Assembly: GCA_949592205.1 (NCBI GenBank)
Contig: CATIUR010000006.1
Location: 66,088,001-66,152,000, forward strand
Reading direction: 5' to 3'
Origin: Helichrysum umbraculigerum
Taxonomy: Eukaryota; Streptophyta; Magnoliopsida; Asterales; Asteraceae
Length of the DNA stretch: 64,000 nt
A model generated the notes under the pieces. The model saw only the letters and a list, made by a program, of their open reading frames with translations. It was not told the DNA's origin and searched no databases. Below, one piece after another: positions 19,910 through 31,625 of the stretch (positions within the stretch are counted from its first letter, which is position 1; every line of letters starts with the position of its first letter). The translations under genes were made by a program, and so were the position numbers.

Positions 19910-22504
19910 TTAAACCCAACCTGGTGGAAATACTCCACCAGCATGAATACCCACTCGAACGCAAATCTCGACCACCTTCTCGAACTTTGAAGCTTCTTCT
20001 TGATCAAAACGATGATACTCCATCTTGCTTTTGTGAAGAGCTTTCAAATCTTTCTTCGTCAAATTGATAAGGCTGATCGGATCAAAAACACGAAGAGTTC
20101 TTCCATACTTTGCAGATAAACTCCAATTACCCTTCTCAATCACTGGATCTTCAACTGAAAGATATTCAATAACTGCTTCTTGAGTAATGGAGTCAAACCA
20201 CCAATATCGTAATCTTTTCAGAAAATCAAGTGGTAAAGACTGCAATGGCACAGTTTTCTGACTAGCAGCTGGAGGATAATGATACTTCACAATCGGTTGC
20301 TGAGTTCTTGAATCCAACTTTTTCTTGTATGAATAACGAACTCCCAGCTCTGGTCTAACCCACAAATACTTCTTGCTGTAAATATCTCTTCTAAGAATCT
20401 TCTGAAACATGTTACCACGAAAATCATCTGTGTGGTTAACGATGTTCAGTTGAGCAAGACGATTTAGTTCCTCCTTTGGCAACGTGCTAATACAGTTAAA
20501 TCTTTGCCGGAAATATTGTACTCCATCTCTTTGCTTAATAAGAATCAGAAAGTTGACTTCATCGAACTTCCAACTTCTGATCAATCCTGTCAAATCACCT
20601 CGAACCTGATATGTTTTGCAAATCTTCAATTCAGGCTTGAGCTTTCGAAACATTGGGCGCTCTGAAGATGTAGACGGTTGCGCTTGTTCAGGAACAGATT
20701 CTATAGTTGGTTGTTCCTGAGTAATATCTGTTTGAGGTTCTTGGTCATCATCAGAATCATCAGACTCAATGATCGGTGCATCGAAATCATATGGTTGAGC
20801 CGGTTGTTTCTGAACTGGTTCCAATTCTCGCTCAGGTGCTGGTTCCTGATGAGGATTATCCAAATATTCTTCGTCTGACCCTGGAACCTCAGCATCCATC
20901 TCTATATCATCTGGATCGACTGATCTATCTTCTTCACCACCCGGATTTATCAAACTTTGAATGTATGTGAGATTAACATTCGAATAATCAACCGAAATGG
21001 GTCTCGGTTGTCCTGGAACATCAACGAAATAATCCAGAGCAATGTTTTCATTAATAGAATCTGGATTTACATTTTCGGTTTCAGGGGGAGGGGTTACATT
21101 TGTTTCTAAGGTTCTCTGACCTTCCTCCCCCGAAACAATAGTAACCGACTCCAATTCTAATAGTCTAGACTTCACATCCTTCAATTCTAGCTGCAATTCC
21201 TGCACATGAGCTGCCTTGATCTCCAAATCTTTAATTTGAGCAGCTTGAGCTTCAATCATGGCAGCCTGATCATCAAAACGCTTATTCATCTGAGTTATCT
21301 GATCAAGTAACTGCTGAAGCATCGCAGGCGGCGGTTGTTGTTGAGCTTGCTGACCCGGTTCTTGAATACTTATTCCCGTTCGCTGGCGTCTTCTCAATGG
21401 TAGATCAGCATAAGACGGAGAAGACCCAGCTGGTCGCTTTCCAAGATTAGGCGGTACATGAACACGCCCCGCAGAAATCCGTTTCAAAATACGCTTGAAG
21501 CGTCTAGGATCAGCCAACTGAATCCCATCCAATGCATCCTGAGGTGGTACATCACCTGGAGAATCAGGTGGTGTAGGACCACCATCAGATTCCTCAGCTG
21601 GAACCTCTTCAACTTGCTCAATATCCTCCAAGTCTTGAGCCACAGCAGCATCAACGAAATCTGCTTCATTGACCGGAGAAGCAACAACATCCTCATAACC
21701 ATCCCCAGGCGGCGCAACGTAGTTTTCATTCACTACGTGCCCAAACAGCTCACGATCAGGCAATACCTGAGAATCCTTTGGTGGAAGCTTGCAATCATTG
21801 AAAACTCGCAATAACATTGGTGTTTGCACCAATAACGACCTCAGATCCGGATCAATTCTCAAATCCAAGTCGTTTAACAAAAGCTGAACAAAACGAGGAT
21901 ATAATAACCACTTATCCTTTCCAGCTCGAACATTCTCTACCATATTCCCAAAAATATAACCGCTAAAGTTGTACGGTTTGTTGTATACCAATGCCAGCAT
22001 CAAAGACAGAGTCGTATGACTCGCAGCATCGTATCCACCTTTTCGTGGAGATAAACAGACAATAACAATGTGAGCTAAGTATCTCCAAACCCTGCAGAGA
22101 TACTGTTTCCTAAAGTCCACAAGTTGATCTGCCGGATAACCCATTCTCTGAAGACCCCCATAGATAAACGCGGTCTCAAAAGCAGTCGGCATATTGTTCG
22201 CATCAGGAAACTGCAAAACACGGCGAACTGACTCCTATGTAATCTGAATCTCACGTCCAAACGTAGTTGACACAATTCTCGGAGTGTCATTCTCTGTTTT
22301 GATAAATGCGTGATCATAAAATTCCTCGATTTGATTCATATACACTGGTACCGTAGCGGTAATAGCATGATGAATCCGTGAACGTCTAAGAAACTCGATC
22401 ATCGGCCGAAAAGGCAACGAGTTCTTGTGCGTTGAATCCAAGAATGCAACGATGTTGTGCCTGGAGTTGGTGCGACGATAATAATAATCTCTTAGAGCTT
22501 CCAT
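19910..22504 (-). pseudogene. Copia B ORF3, third gene after pol, one in-frame stop
   Basis: From the ATG at 22504 the frame runs to 19910, 864 codons, broken once by TAG at 22235-22237. The N-terminal half has E-E-F-Y-D-H-A, E-S-V-R-R-V-L-Q, G-G-L-Q-R-M-G-Y and Y-I-F-G-N-M-V-E-N-V followed by L-L-Y-P-R-F-V-Q. This pattern resembles an extra domain I recall in Asteraceae copia polyproteins. The middle has a Gln-rich coiled coil (about 21180-21330) and long acidic Pro/Glu stretches; the C-terminal 200 residues are basic and folded-looking. There is no obvious signal peptide or transmembrane helix, so calling it an envelope is not supported. Function unknown. Confidence 0.75.
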
Positions 22505-23220
22505 CTGTAAGCTAAAATACAAAGATAACCAGAAATTTCGTTACAGAATAAGCGCACGCAAATAATTAAAAACCTCTGATTTTAGCGTCACTTACAGAGT
22601 GACGCATAGAGAAGTGCCGACACTCAGAGAGTGTCGCACTAAAATCAGAAAATCAAGTGATGCGTCACTTGAGGTAAGTGACGCATTCAATGCGTCACTG
22701 GTGTAAGTGATGTTGCCACAACACATGTCATTAATAGCGTCAGTAACAAGTGTCGGGTATGCGTCATTTAAGAAGTGACGGATAGTAATAGCGGCACTGA
22801 TAGCGTCAGTTAAGAAAGTGACGGTGTTAGGCGTCACTTAGTAAGTAATGGGATGAAGTGACGCATAAAGGCGTCACTCAGCAGAGTGACGTTTAATGGC
22901 GTCACTTAAGGAAGTAACGCTTAACCTGTGAAATTACCATTTAGCGTCACTTAAGGAAGTGACGCTTGAAGTGACGCAACGATGAAGATCATCGTGTCAC
23001 TGTTCAAACCCAGAAATCCCGACGAACCAAAATTGGGTTTTTTTGAAAACGAGTTAACCAAACGGTGCGGCATGTGAAAACGAGTAAAACACACCGTTTA
23101 TTATCACAAAACGATAACGAATCGAACCCCAATCATCGTGATTTCACAAACCCTAAAAACCCGAAACTTCAATCGGCGATAAAATCATTAATACGCAATT
23201 ATAATAGATAAAAATGATAC
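22505..23220 (-). other. Candidate 5'-UTR intron before Copia B ORF3
   Basis: On the minus strand a donor-like CGTTAG/GTATC at 23220 and an acceptor TTTTAGCTTACAG directly before the ORF3 ATG bracket non-coding sequence that includes part of the GCGTCACTT array. The arrangement parallels that before D ORF2. Prediction by eye. Confidence 0.3.
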
Positions 23221-23515
23221 CTAACGAAGCGTATGAGTGAGATGAACAAGGTGACGGAAGCCGATTGCACGCAAAATACACAAAAAGCCACAGATCGATC
23301 GGAAATCACGAACAGTCGAAGTGACGCAGCGACGAGGGAAGTGACGCAAGGGTAGTGGAAGTGACGCGTATTGAATAGTGTTGGTGGTAGAAATAAGTGC
23401 CGGATACGGACTATTTGTACCAAAACCCTAATCGGCGTCACTTAGAGCGACTCTTAAAACGTCACTTATATGCGTCACTATGAGCATCACTTATGAAGTG
23501 ACGCATATCGACAGT
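22580..23515 (-). repeat. Copia B array of GCGTCACTT/AAGTGACGC half-sites upstream of ORF3
   Basis: Roughly thirty variants of GCGTCACTT or its complement occur in two clusters (22580-22985 and 23290-23510), separated by a non-palindromic stretch. The same word fills the leader before gag (30990-31380) and the LTR hairpins. The array ends about 75 bp before the ORF3 ATG. A TACAAATAG sequence between sub-clusters (minus strand, about 23410) could act as a TATA element. Function unknown. Confidence 0.8.
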
Positions 23516-23639
23516 TTTTGAAAAATTTTTAAAAATTTTGTCGATCTTTTGCGTAGTGCTCAATTTGACAGTAAATGTGACGTAGAATAAAATTCACAAA
23601 ATGACAAATATAAAAACCAAACTAAATACATTCTTTTTG

Positions 23640-24560
23640 GTGACGGAGTTGATTGAGTCTGGTTTGGGATCATATCGGAATAACATGCAATTATTAGGAA
23701 TAGTAAGTGTTATTTCGATCATCAGTATATTTGTCCACTTTAAATTTACTTGGCACATGTAAAACACCTTTTATAGAAATTATTTCAAGACAATTATTGG
23801 TATTGTTTGTCCACTTAAACATGTTACATCCGTGTCTGTGAGTTAACCTTTTATTGTTAGTATGAATATTTCACCATAGTCCCCACCATAGATATACCCC
23901 TATAACTTAGACATGAACATAGTTTCCAAATTCAGAAAGAATATAAGAGAATCAATTTTAAGAATCAAGATAGCGGTGACAGGTCTGTACTTGCGTACAA
24001 CAGAGCAACATAACTTGATTCAGGTATAAGCAAAACCAAACGCAGTCAAACCAAATTTGTGGCGACCTTGTTTAGTACCTTAAATTTAAGACTTTGCAAG
24101 TGCATTGACTCACGTTTGCTTAGTTTTGAGAGTAAGCTGAATTGAGACCAGGTCTGCACTTACGTACAACAGAGGAAACAATCAGCATACTCCCCCAAAA
24201 GATCTCAAATAAACAATCCAAAAATAGAAGTATGTCAAGCTATGCTAAGGAATTAAGACTTAGAGTCGTACATCACAAGGTGTTTACCATAGGATCATAG
24301 ACATGTATTAAAATTACTTCTTAATTTCTCAGAGACCGGTGTGTATCATGTCTACCAATACATCGTATGATGAAGATAATTTAGATAAAAACTGTTTTAA
24401 GTGTGTCAGATAAACCTACTGACACATCCAAGATAAACCTTAAAATTCCATTTTGTGCATGTCATCCGATGTACTATCATATCCCAAGTTGTTTACAGAC
24501 ACAACTCAACGTCTATTTTAAAAATGTTGCAACCTCGCGTTTTCTTTAATACTAAGGAGT
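23640..24560 (-). repeat. Copia B module homologous to the 3' region of D
   Basis: Minus-strand counterpart of D 18400-19060. Strongest blocks are 24142-24181 and 23970-24020, around GTACAGACCTG and CAAGTTATGTTGCT. Non-coding. It lies between pol and the ORF3 promoter-like array. It is unclear which element donated it. Confidence 0.72.
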
Positions 24561-24580
24561 ATAAAGAGTAGCTGTTGCCA

Positions 24581-24606
24581 TTTTTTTTTTTTTTTTTTTT
24601 TTTTTT
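24581..24606 (-). repeat. 26-nt poly(A) tract (element sense) shortly after Copia B pol
   Basis: Uninterrupted T run on the plus strand, so A run in element sense, 45 bp after the pol stop. It may be a relic of a polyadenylated transcript end joined to new 3' sequence during reverse transcription, or simple slippage. Confidence 0.7.
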
Positions 24607-24651
24607 CAAACACACATAAAAGTAAATAAAGTTAACTATCCAAGTCACACA

Positions 24652-27600
24652 TTACTTTTTAGACCCAAAGAATCTTAAACCGATCATGTTGACCAGTTCA
24701 TCAAATCGAGCACGTGAAGAGGCTTTGGTGAATAGGTCGGCATTTTGTTTAAGGGTGTCTATGTGAACCAGGTCTATCAAGTGTTTTTCATAGCAATCCC
24801 GTATGAAGTGGAACCTAAGTTCAATATGTTTTGTCTTAGAGTGCTGTACGGGATTGCGTGTGATAGATATAGCAGCAGTGTTATCTATGTGAATAGGAGT
24901 CATAGTAAGAAGTAACCCATAATCACGTAATTGGTGCTGAATCCAGAGAACTTGGGCACAGCAGCTAGCGGCAGCAACATACTCAGCCTCTGCTGTAGAA
25001 AGAGAGACTGTAGTCTGCTTTTTGCACTGCCACGAAACCAAACGCGATCCCAGAAATTGACATCCACCAGTTGTAGACTTCTTATCAATACTGCAACCTC
25101 CATGATCCGAATCTGAATAGGCTGTGAGAGCGAAAGTCTTCTCATTTGAATACCAAAGACCAAGAGTAGGTCGAGCTCTGAGGTAACCAAAAATTCTCTT
25201 CACTGCCTTCATATGTGACACCTTTGGTTTAGCCTGATAGCGCGAGCAAATCGACACGGCAAATACAATGTCCGGTCTAGAGGCAGTCAAATACATAAGA
25301 GAGCCTATCATTGAACGATAGTCCCTTTCCTTGCAATCTTCATCTTCCTCAGCAAGTTTAAGATTGTGATTAAGCTCGATGGGAGTCCCATAGGTTTTAC
25401 AAGTGAGCAGGTCATACCTAGTCAACATGTCATTGACATATTTTGACTGATGTATATAAATACCTTTTGCAAGCTGCTCAACTTGTACACCTAAAAAGAA
25501 TGTAAGCTCCCCCATCGCGCTCATCTCAAACTCAGACTTCATGATTTTCTCAAAGTTCTTGCACATTGCCTCATTAGTAGAACCGAAGATAATATTGTCC
25601 ACGTAAACCTGCACAAGTAGCATATCTTCCCTATCCTCTGACTGTTCACGAAGAATAAATAGCGTGCTATCGATGTTCCCTCTCACAAAACCATGCTTAA
25701 TCAGATGTGTAGTTAGCCTCTCATACCAAAGTCTCGGTGCTTGGTGAAGACCATACAACGCCTTGTTCAATTTACAGACGTATTCAGGATGCGCAGGGTC
25801 TTCAAAACCAGGAGGCTGCTTAACATACACATCGTTGTCAACCTTTCCATACAGAAACGCACTTTTCACATCAAGTTGATTGACGCGAAATCCCTTGAAG
25901 GATGCGTATGCCAGAAAAATGCGTACGGATTCCAATCGAGCAACAGGGGCAAATACATCATCATAGTCCAAGCCCTCAATTTGGCTGAAGCCTTGAACTA
26001 CTAGACGTGCTTTATTACGAATTACAACGCCCCTATCATCCATCTTATTACGAAAAACCCAACGAGTGCCAGTCAAGTGGGCACCCTTGGGTAATGGAAC
26101 TACTTCCCAAACTTGCAACTTTTCAAATTGCTGTAGTTCCTCTTGCATGGCCTCGATCCAGGATGGATCTTTTAAGGCCTCTTCAACTTTCTTAGGTTCA
26201 TTCTGCGAAAGATAACATGAATTAATATTAGCTACCAAACCCAAAAGTTGTTCAGTATCAGTCTGCTTCGCTTGATGTCTTGTTTGAATGGGAGCATGAG
26301 GGTCACCAATGATATTATCAATGGGGTGATCCTTATGTATCCGAGTAACTGGAATTTGATCTGGCACAAGTTTCTGTTCCAGGTTGTTCAGATCTCCCTC
26401 AGTTGTAGAAATATTCGGAGAAGCATCATCATCTTCATCTCCTTGAGAAAATAAATGAGAATGATTCATATTGTCTGCTTCCTCTCCCTCATCATCTACC
26501 TCATCCTCTCCTCATTCCTCTAATGATGGCATATTTGGATCATAAGGAAGGTCCTTGGTGTAGTTATACACTATTTTAGAGGTAGAAGGAGCATCTTTCG
26601 AAGGTGTAACTTGAGAAGTAGATGTTGGATTAGGTGTTGTTGGTGGTGGTGTGGGTGTTGGTAGTGGTGTAGTATTAGTTGGTGGTGGTTCGGGTGTTGC
26701 ATTAGGAGATGGGTCGGATGGTTTATTAACTGGTGTAACTTGAGACAGATCAAGTCCATGAAGTATGGAAACTAACTCTTCCGTGTCATCTTCATTTGGA
26801 ATATTGAAAGAGTTAAAGAGGTTTCCATAATTGAAAAACCAATCCGGACCTGTTCCTTGAGGAGGTTCCGTATACCTTAAACATTTCACCTCAAACTGTT
26901 CCTCAATCTGATTCGTTGATTTGTTGAATACTCTTTTGTTCGGAGAGTTGACTGAATATCCAAGAAAAATCCCTTCAACAGCCTTATCACCAAACTTAGA
27001 GATCTTATCTTTTGTATTCATGATCATGCATGGACACCCAAATGGTTCTAAAAACTGAAGGTTTGGCTTACGGTTATTAAAAAGTTCGTAACACGTCTTG
27101 TTCTTTTTCTTCACCGTGAGCACTCTGTTGAGAACATAACAGGCAGTATTAACTGCCTCAGCCCAGAAGATGATTGGTAACTTAGAGTCAGCTAACATAG
27201 TCCGAGCTGTCTCGATGATTGTCCTGTTCTTTCTTTCGGCAACTCCATTCTGTTGTGGAGTCCTTGGAGCACTAAATTGATGCTCAATACCTCTTGTAGC
27301 ACAAAACAATTCTAGAGTTGAGTTCTTGAATTCAGTTCCATTGTCGCTTCGAATCCTTTTCACCTTTAAGTTGCATAGATTTGCCAACTTATCCAACAAA
27401 TACACCAGAATATCAGGAGTCTCCCCCTTTGTGGTCAAGAAATAAACCCACGAAAACCGTGAGTAGTCATCAGTAACTACCAAGCAGTAAGACCGACCAC
27501 CAATACTCTTTGTTGAAACTGGACCGAACAGATCCATATGCAGTAGTTCCAACGGAGCAGAAATAGAATTCACAACCTTAGACTTGTGGGACTTTTTGTG

Positions 27601-28215
27601 GAGTTTTCCTTTGTGACAAGAAATGCAGTCATCTTTTAAAGCAAATGACTGTTTTGGAACTCCCCTCACTAAATCATTATTAATCAGAAAATTCATTTTT
27701 CGGAAATGAATATGTCCCATTCGTCTGTGCCAAAGGAGTGATTCCTTTTCAGAAGCCTTTGAAAGGAGACAAGTATAGTCACTGGTAGTCTCCACAGTTC
27801 TCATATTCATCACATAGGTGTCATTCTTTCTAGGTGCACGCATCAATACCCATTCCTCAGGAATGACATACCCCGACTTCAATATCACACATTCAGTTTT
27901 TGTGAATGACGTGGTGTAGTCCTTGTCACAAACTTGTGATACGCTCAGCAAGTTGTGAGTAAGTTCTGCCACATAATTCACATTCTCAAAGCTAACTTTA
28001 CCATTTGTTAGCGTTCCCTTTCCCGAAATAGTTCCTCCTGAATCTCCCGCGAAAGCAACGTATCCTCCCGAGTATGGTTTAATATCCGTCAGAAGAGACA
28101 CATCGCCAGTCATGTGTCGCGAGCAGCCACTATCCATATACCATAAACTATCTTTCACACGTTCCGACTGCTGCAACACATCAAAGAAAGAGATTAGTGA
28201 GAAACGGAGACCCAA
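24652..28215 (-). pseudogene. Copia B pol: protease, integrase, reverse transcriptase, RNase H; one stop, altered active site
   Basis: Open in the -1 frame from within the gag end. Domains in order: protease M-D-S-G-C-S-R-H (about 28117-28139), HHCC zinc region (about 27600-27730), integrase core with D...S-D-N-G-T-E-F (27329-27352)...N-G-V-A-E-R-K-N (about 27240), a Pro/Thr-rich linker, TGA stop at 26512-26514, reverse transcriptase (L-D-V-K-S-A-F-L-Y-G) and RNase H (Y-S-D-S-D-H-G-G, then S-L-S-T-A-E-A-E-Y). The frame is the same on both sides of the stop. The polymerase motif is Y-V-D-N: the second catalytic Asp is Asn (AAT, 25594-25596), which should disable polymerisation. Confidence 0.92.
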
Positions 28216-30947
28216 GCCTTTACAGACTTAGGTCTTCCATGGTCATCAACAATAAGCACGTCAGATAGTATTTTATCTTTAAACAAATTAGAATTTTTAT
28301 CTGATGTGTTATTGTTGACGACTGAAGAGTCAACATCAGACACTTTTCGTTTCCAAACTTTGGAAGGTTCGGAATTGATATTAGAAGTAATGTTGGGCTT
28401 TTGAATTGGCAAAGGTTTTTGCTCAACATTACTTGGCTTCAGAACAGGCTTGGGAGAGTTTGAGTAACGCCTAGGTGGAGATTTTGAGAAGGAATTTCTA
28501 TAAACTGATGTCCTAGGCATCTCTCTCCCATAGCGCTGATTTGACAGCTTGGGACAGTCACGGATCAAATGTCCTTGTCTCTTGCAGTAGAAACAAGAAC
28601 GAGTCTCAACTAACGGTTGAGGCTGAGGAATTACCACAGGAGGTGGAGAAACATTTCTAGAACATGAACATTGAGTACACGTCTTAGAAAATGTTTGCTT
28701 TGGTTGAGAGGTTGAAGTTGAAGGTTTATCATACGAAACTTTTTCATTTACCTTTTTCTGTTGCAAAATCTTTACAGGTGACTGTAAAGTTTGTTGTTTC
28801 AAGTTTAAAACCTTGGCTTTTCCTTTATTTGGTTGAACCTTAATTTCAGATTCAACTTTTAAAACTGCTTTTTCAGATTTAACTTCAACTTTCTTAACTT
28901 CAGGATACTCCTGATCCGTAATATCCTCAATCTCAACTATCTCCTCAAAACAAACTGGAGATTCATTATTTTGCTCAACAATCTTCTCAACACTAACAGA
29001 AGATTCATTCATTGGCTTAACAAACTTAGGAGTGGGATACTCTGGCCTCGTGGTTTTCTCCTTCTCCTGTTTGTTAGTTTTAGCCATTTTACCCTTGATA
29101 CCCAATAATTTAGCATAATCAACTGGAATCTCATCAAGGCCTTCCTTAACAGGTAAAGGAGTATATGTAGTAGGAGGTGCTATTTCAACAAAACCTATTC
29201 CTTTTCCTCCCTTACTTTTCCTATCTTGCTTATGGTTGCTAACAATTTCATTAAAGATCATTATCGCAGAAGTTGAACCTAAAACTTTATCTTGATAATT
29301 ACCATACTCACTTTTTAAGTCAGAAAGCTCTTTGTTTAACAGTTCAATTTCAGTAAGATAACTTTTAATTGCATCATGTTGACTAAAAACTTTTGCTTTA
29401 TAAGTTTGAGTATCTAACTTATGAGCTTCAATATGTTTTTCATAGAGTTTTTCATTTTCTTTCAAAAACTTATTTGACTCATTAAGTTTTGCAACTTTAT
29501 CTCGCAACTCTTGGTTGTCCTTTTGAAAAGCCTCTAGAGATTCAGTTAGATTAATGCATGAGATACAATTTAAAGGTTCAGGTGATTCATTTAGTACCTC
29601 AGGTGTAATATGAGCCATTAGACACTGTTGAAACTTTGCTGCCTCCGCATTCTAGTCATGAGTAGTTGGCTCAAAAACCACCAAAGCATTGTCCACAGCT
29701 AACGTCTTGACCTCTTCTTTCGCTTTTGGAGGATCAGGTTTAGTAAGACCCGACGGTGGCATCTTGGGTTTCTCGCATTCCCTAGCGAAATGACCCAAAT
29801 TCTGGCAGTTATAACAACGGACCTTGCTTTTATCAAAACCAAATCCTGACTTCCCATTGCCTTCCAAACTCTTGCGTCCAGTCCGTTGCAATAATTTTTC
29901 AACTCTTGCAATGTTCCAATTCAAGTCCATTTGTTCTAGATCATCTTCATCTAGTTGTGCATAATCCTCCTTGATCAGCTCCAAAGTTGTGTTTGGTTGA
30001 GTAACCAAATCTTTGTAAGAGCTCAGAAAAGCTGTATAAATAGCAGCTTGCTCTTGTATTGCTGGTGAGACTGGAGCCTGTTGTTGATTTCCTTGAGATG
30101 TACCAGAAAGATAAGCTGTATGTTGACCTCCAGAAGAAGCAGAAGATGAATTGGTATCCGTTATAAATGCCATTCCACCATAACTCTTGCCAGAATTGAC
30201 TAGTCCACCACCACCAGTTGTGGAATTCTGTACAGATCCACCTGACTTGCATTCTTTCTTCTTCAATTCCATTGCATGAGCTTGTAGAATACCTATCAAT
30301 TGATCCAAAGTCATCCTCTGTAGTTCTGGATTTTCCTTTAAAAATTGGACCTTCACATCCCAAGCACTTGGCAACACATCCAGCAACTTCTTGTTTACCT
30401 CAAGTGCAGGGAGATTGTATCCTCCTTCATTTAACTCACTAACCAGATGTGAGTATCGGGTGAATAGACTCGAAGTCAGCTCATTAGGAATCATGTCAAA
30501 TAGATCATACTGCTTTTTGATTAACTCTAGCTTGGCCTCCTTGTACTTTTCATTTCCTCCGCATCTTGTTTCAATTGCCTTCCACAAATCATAAGTTGTG
30601 TCATGAGATTTAAAGAGTCTCATAACCTCCTTAGGCAAACACATACAAATGGAAGAATGAGCCTTTCTTTCAGTTTCATACTCTTTCTTCTCTTGAGGTG
30701 ACATAGCATTGTATGTTTTAGCTGGAGGAACACCACGATAATTCCCTTCAGCCACTGGAGCAACATAGCGTTCTTTTAACGGTCCCCAAAGTTCAGGACA
30801 GTGGAAATCTATATACTGTTCATATCTATCTCTCCAGTAAACATAATCCAAATCTGGTCCAAAGAACGGAGGTTTATTGCTAGAGCCAATATCATTGCTC
30901 TGTCTGAGCATCTCTCTAATTCCTCTAATATCTTCCTTATCAGACAT
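28194..30947 (-). pseudogene. Copia B gag, one in-frame stop
   Basis: ATG at 30947. Close homologue of Copia A gag with both CCHC knuckles (C-Y-N-C-Q-N-L-G-H-F-A-R-E-C about 29780-29825; C-F-Y-C-K-R-Q-G-H-L-I-R-D-C about 28545-28590). TAG at 29652-29654 replaces the Trp (TGG) of copy A, separating the nucleocapsid-like first part (431 codons) from the coiled-coil and second knuckle part. Gag ends with TAA at 28194 and overlaps pol by 22 bases in another frame. Confidence 0.9.
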
Positions 30948-30989
30948 TGTAATTTACCTGTAAAATCAACTTAAAACAAAAACTAGGAA

Positions 30990-31380
30990 GCTGATTAGTG
31001 ATGAAGGCGTCACTTAGTAAGTGACGCTCCTTAGTGTCGCAAAGAGTAGCGGCACTTGATAAGTGACGCTATCGAGTGACGGATAAACAAACAAAAGAAG
31101 TGACGGACTCAAGTGATGGACTTGAGTGTCGCTTAGCTTAAGGTAAGTGACGCTGTAAGTAACTTAGAGTGGTAATGCGTCACTAACAGTAAGTGACGGA
31201 TGACACGCAAGTGTCGTATCAAATGACGCAATTAAGTGCCGGAATAAGAAGTAGGCGTCACTAAGGTAAGTGACGTATAATCCTTAAGTGACGTTAAAAC
31301 CCTAATTGCTGCTTACAGAAGTGTCGCTCGAAGTGCCGCACAAAGTGTCAAAGTGACGCTCCGAGTGACGCAGAAACGGC
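30990..31380 (-). repeat. Copia B leader array of GCGTCACTT/AAGTGACGC half-sites
   Basis: About twenty variants in both orientations between the primer binding site and the gag ATG. It is positionally equivalent to the ACGTCGCA array in Copia A. Several adjacent pairs can form hairpins such as GCGTCACTTA / TAAGTGACGC. Confidence 0.85.
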
Positions 31381-31610
31381 TGTGAACGCCCAACAATCCC
31401 AAAAATCGAATTTTCGTAAACCTAACGAAAATTCTTGAGTCCCAATCGTACGAAACCTGTAAATCTTTACTCAAAACACAATAATAACACCAAATCGATC
31501 CTAATCTTGCTAGAATATCAACGATCTTCACAAAATCAAACCGAAAACTCTCCAATACACGTACACACTTCGATCAAATCAACTCCGAGGCTCTGATACA
31601 ATAGTAATCT

Positions 31611-31623
31611 GGCTCTGATACCA
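31611..31623 (-). other. Copia B primer binding site (tRNA-iMet), with a degenerate second copy
   Basis: The complement reads TGGTATCAGAGCC, 2 bp from the 5' LTR. A second partial match (complement of 31589-31601) lies 20 bp further inside, as if the site had been duplicated. Confidence 0.9.
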
Positions 31624-31625
31624 GT

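Noticed and set aside
19910..22504. Envelope gene of a retrovirus-like element
   Set aside because: Position after pol is env-like, but I see no signal peptide, transmembrane segment or glycoprotein features; it is Gln/Glu/Pro-rich.
22580..23515. CRISPR-like array of short palindromic repeats
   Set aside because: Repeats are degenerate, occur in both orientations with irregular spacing, and lie in a plant retrotransposon.
28194..30947. Two separate gag genes in Copia B
   Set aside because: The halves are in the same frame and correspond to one uninterrupted gag in Copia A; the break is a single TAG.
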